Assembly: GCF_030408595.1 (NCBI RefSeq)
Contig: NZ_CP047080.1
Span: forward strand, 51,831 to 115,830
From: Corynebacterium canis
Lineage (GTDB): Bacteria; Actinomycetota; Actinomycetes; Mycobacteriales; Mycobacteriaceae
Reading direction: 5' to 3'
Length of the DNA stretch: 64,000 nt
The notes below the pieces were generated by a model, which worked only from the letters and a program-made list of their open reading frames with translations, was not told the DNA's origin and ran no database searches. Shown here one piece after another: positions 44,262-52,387 of this stretch. Both the position numbers and the translations under genes were made by a program. Position 1 is the stretch's first letter; each line of letters opens with the position of its first letter.

Positions 44262-46703
44262 GTGGCCAAGCTGCTGTTCCGCATCGGCCGGTTCTCGTAT
44301 CGTCGGAAATGGGCCGTCCTCGCGCTGTGGGCTGTCGTGTTCGCCGCGATCGCGGGTTCCGCCTCCGCGTTTCAGCGCGGCTTTGATGATGTTTTTACTA
44401 TCCCAGGCACTCCCTCACAGCAGGCTGCGGAATCCTTAGTTGAGCTGTTCCCGGATCAAAAGAATCCATTGGAGGCCTCTGGGATTAACCTCGTGTTTGC
44501 CGCCCCGGAAGGGCACCGCTTAGACGAGCCGAAGTATTCCAAAGCCATTGATTCGGTGATTCAGCACATCGAAAAAGAGCTTCCTGATCTCACTGATACG
44601 CGGCGTTTTGGTAATCCCGTGACGCTTAGCCCGCAGCTGATGCAGGGCGTTATCGAGCAGGAAACGCAGACTGGCATGCCCCTTGCCATGGCCGAAAAGG
44701 ACGCCTATAACCTGCGCCTGGTCAGCGACGATGGCCGCATCGGCTACACCACCTTTGGTCTCGACGTCCCGCGCCCCGCCGCCGTCACGGACGAGCACCG
44801 CCGCGTGGTCAATGACGCCATGCAATTGGGCCGCGATCAGGGATTGCAGGTGGAAGGCGGCGGCGCGGCGTTCGGTGACCCGCTGGTGATCAAATCCACC
44901 AGCGAGATCATCGGCATCGCCGTCGCCTTTATCGTGCTTATCTTTACCTTCGGTTCGCTGATCGCCGCGGGTTTGCCGCTGGTCACGGCGGTGGTGGGCG
45001 TCGGCATTGGCAGTGCGTCAATCATTTTGGCCACCGCCTGGGCGCCGCTCAATAACACCACCCCGGTGCTGGCGGTGATGCTCGGCCTTGCGGTGGGCAT
45101 CGACTACGCCTTGTTTATCGTTTCACGTTTCCGGGCGGAGTATCAGCGCGCCCCGAGGGATGAGGCCGCCGGCATGGCGGTGGGCACGGCGGGTTCGGCG
45201 GTGGTATTCGCCGGGCTGACCGTGATTATCGCGCTGGTGGCCCTGACCATTGTGAATATCCCCTTCCTCACCTATATGGGCCTGGCGGCGGCGTTTACCG
45301 TTACCGTCGCGGTGCTGGTCGCCCTGACCTTGCTGCCCGCCCTCTTGGGCGTGGCCGGGCAATACGTGTTTGGCCTGCGCCTGCCGGTAAAGCGCAAACG
45401 CACCAAGCGCAACGGCATTGTGCGCCGCTCCAAGGGCCGCCTGTGGGTGAGCTTTGTGCACAGGTTCCCCGCGCTGGTGCTTACCGTGGTGGTGCTGGGC
45501 TTGGGCGCGCTCACCGTTCCCGTGATGCGGATCGAACTGGCGTTGCCCTCGGACACTATCTCCAACCTGGACACCACGCAGCGCAAGTCCGCCGATCTGA
45601 TGAAGGAGGGTTTCGGCCCCGGCATCAATGCGCCGTTCCTGCTTGTGGTGGACGCAAACGAGGTGAATACCGAGGCCCAATCCCTGGCACCGCTGGTGGG
45701 GATTTTGGAGGATGAGGCCAAGCGCAAGGAAGAGCCCTTTAACAAGAAGGAAGCCGCCGCCGTCGCTTCCTTTCAAACCATCGTGCAGCAATTTGCCACG
45801 CACCCGGGCGTGAAGCACACGCAGATCGTGGCCATTAGCGAAAATGGTGCCGCCGCGCAGTTATTGCTAACCCCGAATTATGGTCCGGAAGACCCGATGA
45901 CCAGCCAACTCATGTCGGCCCTGCGGGCGCGTGAACATAGCATCGAGGACGCCACCGATGTGAAGATTGGCATCACGGGTTTGACGCCCATTCAGCGCGA
46001 CGTTACACAGAAGCTTTCCGACGCCATGCCCGTCTACCTCGCCATCGTGGTCGGCCTCGCCATTATTCTGCTGCTCGTGGTGTTCCGTTCCGTGATGGTT
46101 CCGGTGGTCGCGGGCCTTGGGTTCCTGCTGTCCGTGGGTGCCGCGTTCGGCGTGACCGTCCTGTTTTGGCAGGAAGGGCTGTGGAATATGGTGAATACGC
46201 CCGGCCCGCTGATCTCCTTTATGCCCATCTTCCTGATCGGCGTGACCTTCGGCCTAGCCATGGACTACCAGGTGTTTCTGGTGTCCCGCATGCGGGAGCA
46301 TTACACCAAGATCGCGGGTAGAACGCACGATACCGACTACAACACCGTGGAGGAATCCATTATCGAGGGCTATACCCTCGGCTCCCGCGTGGTCACCTCC
46401 GCCGCGCTCATTATGATCGCGGTCTTTGTCGCCTTTATTGATCAGCCACTGCCGTTTATTAAGATTTTCGGTTTCGCGCTCGGCGCCGGCGTGTTTTTTG
46501 ATGCCTTCTTTGTGCGCATGGGCCTCGTGCCAGCGGCGATGTTCCTGCTCGGCCGCGCCACCTGGTGGATCCCTTCGTGGCTGGATCGCATCCTGCCCGT
46601 CGTCGACGTTGAGGGTGCCGCACTGGAGGCCGAATGGGAGCGCCTGCAGGCGGAACGGGACAGCCTGGAGGCGGACAGGTTGCTTGCGTTGCCGAGGGGC
46701 TAG
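44262..46703 (+). CDS. MmpL-family RND lipid exporter
   Basis: This is an 813-aa inner-membrane transporter with two repeats, each a periplasmic porter domain plus six helices. The proton-relay pairs Asp-Tyr are in GLAVGIDYALFIVSRFR and in FGLAMDYQVFLVSRMREHY, as in MmpL3. In corynebacteria, MmpL-like (CmpL) proteins export trehalose monocorynomycolate and related lipids across the inner membrane. The first helix is at residues about 18-37 (WAVLALWAVVFAAIAGSASA). It ends in a charged helical tail. GTG 44262 is the start. tgt follows 11 bp later, so the two may be transcribed together. Confidence 0.9.
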   Translation: MAKLLFRIGRFSYRRKWAVLALWAVVFAAIAGSASAFQRGFDDVFTIPGTPSQQAAESLVELFPDQKNPLEASGINLVFAAPEGHRLDEPKYSKAIDSVIQHIEKELPDLTDTRRFGNPVTLSPQLMQGVIEQETQTGMPLAMAEKDAYNLRLVSDDGRIGYTTFGLDVPRPAAVTDEHRRVVNDAMQLGRDQGLQVEGGGAAFGDPLVIKSTSEIIGIAVAFIVLIFTFGSLIAAGLPLVTAVVGVGIGSASIILATAWAPLNNTTPVLAVMLGLAVGIDYALFIVSRFRAEYQRAPRDEAAGMAVGTAGSAVVFAGLTVIIALVALTIVNIPFLTYMGLAAAFTVTVAVLVALTLLPALLGVAGQYVFGLRLPVKRKRTKRNGIVRRSKGRLWVSFVHRFPALVLTVVVLGLGALTVPVMRIELALPSDTISNLDTTQRKSADLMKEGFGPGINAPFLLVVDANEVNTEAQSLAPLVGILEDEAKRKEEPFNKKEAAAVASFQTIVQQFATHPGVKHTQIVAISENGAAAQLLLTPNYGPEDPMTSQLMSALRAREHSIEDATDVKIGITGLTPIQRDVTQKLSDAMPVYLAIVVGLAIILLLVVFRSVMVPVVAGLGFLLSVGAAFGVTVLFWQEGLWNMVNTPGPLISFMPIFLIGVTFGLAMDYQVFLVSRMREHYTKIAGRTHDTDYNTVEESIIEGYTLGSRVVTSAALIMIAVFVAFIDQPLPFIKIFGFALGAGVFFDAFFVRMGLVPAAMFLLGRATWWIPSWLDRILPVVDVEGAALEAEWERLQAERDSLEADRLLALPRG

Positions 46704-46714
46704 ACTCTTTGTCC

Positions 46715-47968
46715 ATGACGCAAGACACCTCCTTTGAGCTGCACACGCGCCTGGAATCGTCACCGCACGGGCGTACGGGAACCATCCACACCCCGCACGG
46801 CGATATCGCCACCCCGGCGTTTATTCCGGTAGGCACGAAAGCAACGGTGAAAACGCTCACGCCCGAGCAGGTGCGCTCTACCGGCGCCCAGGCCGTATTA
46901 GGCAACGCTTATCACCTATACCTGCAGCCAGGGCCCGAAATCGTCGATGCGGCCGGCGGGCTTGCGGCGTTCCAAAATTGGGACGGCCCCACCTACACGG
47001 ATTCCGGCGGTTTCCAGGTGATGAGCCTCGGCGTGGGCTTTAAAAAGGTGCTTGCCATGGACACCAAGGGGCTCACCGAGGCGGATATTCGTGCGAAACG
47101 CAAGGATCGCATGGCCAAGGTGGACGAGGAAGGCGTGGATTTCCGCAGCGTTATCGATGGCTCCAAGCACCGCTTTACCCCCGAGGTGTCCATGCAGATC
47201 CAACACCAGCTGGGTGCCGATATTATGTTCGCTTTCGACGAGCTCACCACGCTGGTGGATACCCGCCGCTACCAGGAGGATAGCGTCGCCCGCACTCACC
47301 GCTGGGCGCAGCGTTGCCTCGACGAGCATGAGCGCCTTACCCAGGCGCGCGCGGGCAAGCCCCTGCAAAGCCTGTGGGGCGTGGTGCAGGGCGCCCAATA
47401 CGAGGATTTACGACGCCGCGCCGCCCGCGGCCTCGTGGAACTCTCCACCGCCGCCGAAGCCGCAGGCAAGCGCGGGTTTGGGGGCTATGGGATTGGCGGT
47501 GCCTTGGAAAAGGAAAACCTTGGCACCATCGTCGGCTGGGTTTGCGATGAGCTCCCCGAAGATCGCCCCCGCCACCTGCTCGGCATTTCCGAGCCGGATG
47601 ATCTCTTTACCGCCATCGAGTACGGCGCGGATACCTTTGATTGCGTGGCACCGACCCGCCTGGGCCGCCACGGCGGGGTGTATACGCTGGACGGGCGCGT
47701 GAACCTCACAAAGGCCCAGTTCAAACGCGATTTCGAGCCTATCGACGCCGAGCTGGGCGGCTATGTTTCCGAAAACTACTCCCGCGCCTATATCCACCAC
47801 CTATTGCGGGCGAAAGAATATCTTGGTGGCACATTGTGCACCCTGCACAACCTGCATTTCCTAGTCGGCCTGGTAGATAATATTCGCGCCGCAATTACCG
47901 GCGGCTATTACGAGGAATACCGCGATGAATTCCTCGGGCGCTATTACGCCGCAGGCTCGGCGAAATAG
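46715..47968 (+). CDS. tgt: tRNA-guanine transglycosylase lacking the zinc cysteines
   Basis: This is a 417-aa enzyme of the TGT family, which exchanges guanine 34 for a 7-deazaguanine in tRNAs with GUN anticodons. The catalytic residues are present: D96 in TDSGGFQV and nucleophile D309 in FDCVAPTR. The zinc site is not: the three Cys of E. coli Tgt (ECDCYTCRNYS) are replaced by L347, G349 and S352 (ELGGYVSENYS), while the His (H378 in LHNLHF) remains. The base-recognition loop IGGLAVGE of E. coli reads IGGALEKE (from I260), and the Cys of DECTP is L177. Substrate choice may therefore differ. It converges with and overlaps the queuosine-precursor transporter gene by 25 bp. Confidence 0.88.
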   Translation: MTQDTSFELHTRLESSPHGRTGTIHTPHGDIATPAFIPVGTKATVKTLTPEQVRSTGAQAVLGNAYHLYLQPGPEIVDAAGGLAAFQNWDGPTYTDSGGFQVMSLGVGFKKVLAMDTKGLTEADIRAKRKDRMAKVDEEGVDFRSVIDGSKHRFTPEVSMQIQHQLGADIMFAFDELTTLVDTRRYQEDSVARTHRWAQRCLDEHERLTQARAGKPLQSLWGVVQGAQYEDLRRRAARGLVELSTAAEAAGKRGFGGYGIGGALEKENLGTIVGWVCDELPEDRPRHLLGISEPDDLFTAIEYGADTFDCVAPTRLGRHGGVYTLDGRVNLTKAQFKRDFEPIDAELGGYVSENYSRAYIHHLLRAKEYLGGTLCTLHNLHFLVGLVDNIRAAITGGYYEEYRDEFLGRYYAAGSAK

Positions 47969-48615
47969 CCTTCCCGCTGTTTCACCCATCGGATCGCGGC
48001 GTAGGTGATCGGCATGACGGCCACCTCGACCAGGGTTTTCCAGGCGAAGCCAAAGAGCGTGTAATTTACGGTGTCCCCCACGGTGGTGATCCCGATGGCG
48101 GGCGCCGCGATCAGGCAAAACACCAGCGTATCGCCGAATTCACCAACCAGCGTGGAGCCGAGCAGGCGGGCCCACAAGGATTTTTCGCCGGTCTTTTCCT
48201 TCAGCTTGACCAGCACCCAAGAATTCAGCAGCTGCCCGACTAGGTAGCCCGCCAGGCTGGCCAAAACGATCTGCGGCACCAGCCCCAAGATCGTGGCGAA
48301 TTGCGGCTGGTGCTCATAGAATTCGGCGGCGGGCAGCGCGATGGCGATATAGAAGGAAACCACCGCCAAAATGGTCACGCCGAAGCCAGTCCAAATGGCC
48401 CGCCGAGTCGCGCGGAATCCGAAACACTCGGCCAGCACATCGCCAATCACATAGGCGAGCGGGAATAGGAAGAAGGCGCCGTCCGTGATAATCGGCCCAA
48501 TCGCCACTGCCTTTGTGGCAGTGATATTGGAAATCACAAAGACGGCGACAAAAAGTGCAAGGAGCACTGGGTACAAACTACGTTGCACCGGAATAAAACG
48601 TGCATTGCTGGACAT
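47944..48615 (-). CDS. yhhQ: Queuosine precursor transporter (YhhQ/VUT family)
   Basis: This is a 223-aa inner-membrane protein with about six helices and the VUT/QPTR family pattern (ISNITATKAVAIG, FFLFPLAYVIGDVLAECFGFRATRRAIW, GSTLVGEFGDTLVFCLIA). YhhQ in E. coli takes up preQ0 and preQ1. The start is ATG 48615 (MSSNARFIPVQRSLY). Its stop end overlaps the end of tgt by 25 bp on the opposite strand, linking the two physically. No de novo pathway genes (queCDEF) are in the window, so salvage of an external precursor is the likely route. Confidence 0.9.
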   Translation of the reverse strand: MSSNARFIPVQRSLYPVLLALFVAVFVISNITATKAVAIGPIITDGAFFLFPLAYVIGDVLAECFGFRATRRAIWTGFGVTILAVVSFYIAIALPAAEFYEHQPQFATILGLVPQIVLASLAGYLVGQLLNSWVLVKLKEKTGEKSLWARLLGSTLVGEFGDTLVFCLIAAPAIGITTVGDTVNYTLFGFAWKTLVEVAVMPITYAAIRWVKQREGYFAEPAA

Positions 48616-48694
48616 GGCTGTACATACTTCCACAGCGCGGCGCGCAACCACCACTTAGAAAGCATGCTGCGCGCATAAAACCCAAGGGTGCAAA

Positions 48695-49588
48695 TTAATC
48701 CTCAAGCACCAACTCCGCATCCGTGATGGCTAAGGGTTCCACACTGCCCGGTGTCAACGGGTGGAATTGGTGCGCGTTTTCGCCGACTGGGACGGAGAGG
48801 CAATGGGCGTCGGTAATAAAGGTAAGCGCAAGCAGCGACGCAAACTGGTTGAGCAGCACGGTGGCCTCAAAGCGATCAATATCGTCCGCCTCCGGGGCGT
48901 CCACCGTAAGCAAACCGTACAGCTTATCCGCGCTGCTTACCGGCATGGTGGCAAAGCACTCGTAGGCGAAATCCTCGCCCTTGATCTCATTGGTATCGGA
49001 CTCGTAGCGGCCCTCGTTCAGGTGCATGGCCAAGCGCAGGGACTCATCCGCCGCCGTAAACACCCGATTGGAACGCTGGTTCTGGCGGCCGTCGTGCCCC
49101 CAGGACGCGGCGCGCAACTCCACCGGATCCGTATTGGTGACCAAAAACAGATTCACCCGGACCCCGCTGCCGGGGCCCAGGCGATCCTTCACCATGCTGA
49201 GGATATTGCGGCGGGCGTTGTTCAGGCGGATCTCCCGCAGCTTGCGGTCCTCCACATTCAACGTGTCGCCCACATCCTGCGTGGCCTGCGTTAATTCCTG
49301 AAGCACGGACTCCACCGCAGCTTTTTGCGAAGCCCGCCGCTCCTGCTCGAGGACCTTTTTGCGGCTATCCCGCAACCTGCCCAATACCAAACCGAAAAAC
49401 GCCACCGCCCCGCACAGAATCGCAATAGGCAGGCGTTCCGTTCCAGCGACGGCGGCCGCCGCCGAACCGAAAACCACCATCGACTGGAACACAATCGGGT
49501 GAATTGTAGAAATTCTGCGCGCCCATTTTGGTTCCGGCAATACCGGGTCGTACGCCGAGCTTATGGTTTTGGGATTTCGGTTAAACAT
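48695..49588 (-). CDS. Membrane-anchored GAF-like domain protein
   Basis: This is a 297-aa product from ATG 49588 (MFNRNPKTISSAYD). Two hydrophobic helices (IVFQSMVVFGSAAAAVAG and LPIAILCGAVAFFGLVLG) are followed by a charged coiled coil (RDSRKKVLEQERRASQKAAVESVLQEL) and a C-terminal region of about 150 residues with a GAF-like pattern (RVNLFLVTNTDPVEL ... YGLLTVDAPEADDIDRFEATVLLNQFASLLAL). It may sense a small molecule at the membrane; no output domain is visible. It lies downstream of the flotillin/NfeD genes on the same strand. Confidence 0.7.
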   Translation of the reverse strand: MFNRNPKTISSAYDPVLPEPKWARRISTIHPIVFQSMVVFGSAAAAVAGTERLPIAILCGAVAFFGLVLGRLRDSRKKVLEQERRASQKAAVESVLQELTQATQDVGDTLNVEDRKLREIRLNNARRNILSMVKDRLGPGSGVRVNLFLVTNTDPVELRAASWGHDGRQNQRSNRVFTAADESLRLAMHLNEGRYESDTNEIKGEDFAYECFATMPVSSADKLYGLLTVDAPEADDIDRFEATVLLNQFASLLALTFITDAHCLSVPVGENAHQFHPLTPGSVEPLAITDAELVLED

Positions 49589-49672
49589 AAGCCCATAAGT
49601 AGCAGCGGCGCAGTGCCTGGGCAATAGGGGGTAGCGTTTTGCTGAAGGTTGCGTTATGAACCCATTGAAAAG

Positions 49673-51187
49673 TTATAAATTGGGCTCCGGCTCTGGCTTG
49701 GGCTCCGGTTCGGGATCGGCGGCGCGCTGCAGCACCTTCGCCACATCATAGCCCGTCGCGTCCTTGACCAGCTGCAGCGTCTGCGTCAGATTATCCGTCA
49801 CCTGGCGCGGAATGGCGCTCGCACCTTCCGTAGACACCACCGTCAGCTTATCGATGTTCCCCATCGGGGCCGCCACCTTCTCCGCGATCTGCGGTAGCAC
49901 CTCAACCAGCATCTGCAACACGGCAGCCTCGTTGTAGTGCGCGAACGCATCCGCACGCTTATTCATCGCCTCGGCCTCGGCCTGGCCCACCGCCAAGATA
50001 GCGGCAGCTTGGGCTTCACCCTCGGCCCGGGTGGCCTCCGCCTCCGCGATACGGCGCGCCTTTTCCGATTCACCCTTCTTGGCACCTTCGATGGCGCTCG
50101 CCTCCGCCAATGCAGACCGGCGGGACTTTTCACCCACACCCTCAAGGCGGGCCTTCTCAGCCTCCGCCTCAGCGTTGGCGATAGCGGCGGCCTTGCGGGC
50201 GTCGGCGTCGAAAATCGCCGCGTTTCGACGCCCCTCAGCCTCCGTTTCCACGCGGTACCGCTGGGCGTCGGCAGGGCGGCGAACCTCAGTATCCAGCTGG
50301 CGTTCCTTCAGCGCTGCCTGCGCCACGGCGACCTTTTCCTGCTCGTGCAGAATCGCCTGGTCGCGATCAGCCTGCGCCAATGGGCCCGAAGCCGCGGCCC
50401 GCGCCATCGCCGCATCCGTCTCCGCTTGAATCTCCGCCTGCTTAAGCACCAATGCGCGGCGGGAAATGGCAACCTCCTGCTCCGCCGCGATCTGCGCCTG
50501 CTGCGCTTCGCGGGTGGCCTCCGCCTCCGCGACCGCCGCCAACCGGCCAACCTTCGCCGACTCCGGGCGGCCAAGATCGTTCAAGTAGGTGCCGTCATCG
50601 GTGATGTCCTGGATTTGGAAGGTGTCCAGGACTAGGCCCTGGCCCGTGAGGGAGGCCTCCGACTCGTCGGTGACGCGCTGGGCGAAGGCCGCACGGTCCC
50701 GAATAATCTGCTCTACCGTAAGCGAACCCACGATCGAACGCAGGGAACCGGCGAGGGTCTCCTGGGTAAAGGTCTCAATCTCTTCCTGCTGCGCCAAAAA
50801 ACGCTGCGCCGCGGCGCGGATCGAATCCTCATTGCCGCCAACCTTGACAATGGCGACGCCCTCCACATTCAGCTTGATGCCCTGGCCGGACACCGCATTG
50901 CGGATGGTTACCATGATGCGGCGGGAGGAAAGATCCAAGATGTGCAGGCGCTGGATAAACGGGATCACAAACACCCCGCCGCCCATGACAACCTTCTGCC
51001 CGCTCAGGTCGGTGGAAACCAGGCCCGTCTCCGGATTGCGGACCTCCTTACCCCGGCGGCCGGTGATAATAAACGCCTCATTTGGCTTTGCAACCCGGTA
51101 CCGGTTGGCTATGAGCAAACCCACCAACACGATCACGGCCACAAGGCCAAGAATCGCAATAATCAAATTAAACACTGCACCTTTCAA
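49673..51187 (-). CDS. Flotillin-like SPFH-domain protein
   Basis: This 504-aa membrane-associated scaffold has an N-terminal hydrophobic helix (FNLIIAILGLVAVIVLVGLLIANRY), an SPFH/band-7 domain (about 30-210: EAFIITGRRGKEV ... RRIMVTIRNAVSGQGIKLNVEGVAIVKVGG), then a long Glu-Ala-rich coiled coil (about 215-430) and a short C-terminal domain. Flotillins organise membrane microdomains. The C-terminus repeats PEPEPKPEPEP. It lies 16 bp after an NfeD-like gene, the usual partner of bacterial flotillins. Confidence 0.93.
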   Translation of the reverse strand: MKGAVFNLIIAILGLVAVIVLVGLLIANRYRVAKPNEAFIITGRRGKEVRNPETGLVSTDLSGQKVVMGGGVFVIPFIQRLHILDLSSRRIMVTIRNAVSGQGIKLNVEGVAIVKVGGNEDSIRAAAQRFLAQQEEIETFTQETLAGSLRSIVGSLTVEQIIRDRAAFAQRVTDESEASLTGQGLVLDTFQIQDITDDGTYLNDLGRPESAKVGRLAAVAEAEATREAQQAQIAAEQEVAISRRALVLKQAEIQAETDAAMARAAASGPLAQADRDQAILHEQEKVAVAQAALKERQLDTEVRRPADAQRYRVETEAEGRRNAAIFDADARKAAAIANAEAEAEKARLEGVGEKSRRSALAEASAIEGAKKGESEKARRIAEAEATRAEGEAQAAAILAVGQAEAEAMNKRADAFAHYNEAAVLQMLVEVLPQIAEKVAAPMGNIDKLTVVSTEGASAIPRQVTDNLTQTLQLVKDATGYDVAKVLQRAADPEPEPKPEPEPNL

Positions 51188-51203
51188 TTATGAGTCGAAT
51201 TGA

Positions 51204-51710
51204 CTATGGGAGCGCATTCAGCGAGACCACCTCGACGGCGGTAGGGGACAGGATTGACACAACCCACACCTCACTCCCAGCCGGAATCGGCTCCGGCGAC
51301 CGCGCCGCAATCTTGCGGGTCTGGCCGCCAACACTGATATTGATCTCCCCGTAACCATCGACGGGAATGGCCGTAATCACGCGGCCACTATGCCCAACCA
51401 TGGATTCAGACCGGAAACTCACTGCATGCTCACTGGACTTCAAAGCCTTAGTCAACCGAATGGCACCAAAGGCCGCGAGGCTACCAATAACAAAGCCGAT
51501 AACCGCAGCCCAAGTCACGTTTTCCGTCACCGCCATGCCTAGCGCACCCCCGAAACCGAAGGCACCCAAGAACGCGGCGAAACTCGAAAGCGAAAACAGA
51601 TCACTGTCAATCGCGTCAAGGTTTAGCAGGCCGTCCAGAATATCGCCGACTAGCAACGCGAAAATGATCAAGACGAGTCCAATGGAACCAATGATCAAAA
51701 ATGTGGTCAC
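51204..51710 (-). CDS. NfeD-like membrane protein
   Basis: This is a 168-aa protein with hydrophobic helices at the N-terminus (FLIIGSIGLVLIIFALLVGDIL) and a second and third pair near 45-80, followed by a C-terminal OB-fold-like domain (SESMVGHSGRVITAIPVDGYGEINISVGGQTRKIAAR). NfeD proteins accompany flotillins and are thought to stabilise or process them. It is the first gene of the pair with flotillin; the spacing is 16 bp. AT-rich sequence upstream (51725-51755) may hold the promoter. Confidence 0.88.
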   Translation of the reverse strand: MTTFLIIGSIGLVLIIFALLVGDILDGLLNLDAIDSDLFSLSSFAAFLGAFGFGGALGMAVTENVTWAAVIGFVIGSLAAFGAIRLTKALKSSEHAVSFRSESMVGHSGRVITAIPVDGYGEINISVGGQTRKIAARSPEPIPAGSEVWVVSILSPTAVEVVSLNALP

Positions 51711-51884
51711 TAATGCCCCCTTTCGGCACCCCTAATTATAATTAAGATATACGTCGCCCGCAGCGGGCGCTGAGAAACCTACCCCCATAAACGTGTGTTT
51801 ATGCCCCCAAAAATGTGGGATTGCTGCCGATTGTTCGAAAATCTGATTGGGCAATCCTTGGCCGCCCCACAGCCGTATATGGAA

Positions 51885-51920
51885 AAGGCCCCCTCCCGGC
51901 GGTTGCTCGGTGGGGGCCTT
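51885..51920 (-). terminator. Terminator of tRNA-Ser(GGA)
   Basis: Read on the minus strand, AAGGCCCCC pairs with GGGGGCCTT over 9 bp, followed by TT. It begins 2 bp after the tRNA's CCA. Confidence 0.8.
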
Positions 51921-51924
51921 GTGG

Positions 51925-52009
51925 CGGAGGATAGGGGATTTGAACCCCTGAGGGATTGCTCCCAACACGCGTTCCAGGCGTGCGACATAGGCCGCTAGTC
52001 GAATCCTCC
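51925..52009 (-). tRNA. tRNA-Ser (anticodon GGA)
   Basis: This is a class II tRNA on the minus strand with acceptor GGAGGAT/ATCCTCC, anticodon loop CTGGAAC (GGA), a long variable arm, and CCA encoded at 51922-51924. Confidence 0.93.
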
Positions 52010-52103
52010 AAGAAACAGAACGCAGGTGGCGTTGTGTTCCTCAAAGACTGTACACGCCGGTGTTTGAAAACGCCAAACCCCAGGTGAGGGGTGATGGAGG
52101 GGC

Positions 52104-52113
52104 GTCGATAAGC
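52104..52113 (+). repeat. Intergenic copy of GTCGATAAGC
   Basis: This lies between tRNA-Ser(GGA) and the SRP RNA gene, in the extended form GGGGCGTCGATAAGCGGC. No reading frame explains it. Confidence 0.85.
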
Positions 52114-52136
52114 GGCGTGTGCTAAGGTGTCCTGCA

Positions 52137-52222
52137 GGACCCCGTGCGGCGTGAATCTTGTGAACTCCCCCAGGGCAGGAATGCAGCAAGGGTCAGCGAG
52201 CTCTGACGGGTGCGCGGGGTCC
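52137..52222 (+). ncRNA. ffs: Signal recognition particle RNA (4.5S type)
   Basis: This is a small bacterial SRP RNA of about 86-95 nt. The ends GGACCCCG and CGGGGTCC pair, and the conserved Ffh-binding tip GGCAGGAATGCAGCAAGGGT is present. It binds Ffh to target membrane and secretory proteins. Its place before aspT and dnaX is the usual one in this group. Confidence 0.9.
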
Positions 52223-52387
52223 CCAAGCGTACAACCCCCCAGCTAAACGGGGGCATTTTGTATGTTGTGCAGGGCTAGTCCTGCGGTGGGGGAACAGCTA
52301 CAGTAGGTTGGGCATGGCTGCGCCGGAGCACCTGCGTAGCCTCGCGCATCAGTTGTTTCTACGCTTCACCGTGGAAGGTGGCCTACA

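Noticed and set aside
46715..47968. Frameshift as the reason for the missing zinc Cys in tgt
   Set aside because: Conserved sequence on both sides (PTR..., NYSRAYIHHL) is in the same frame, so the substitutions are real.
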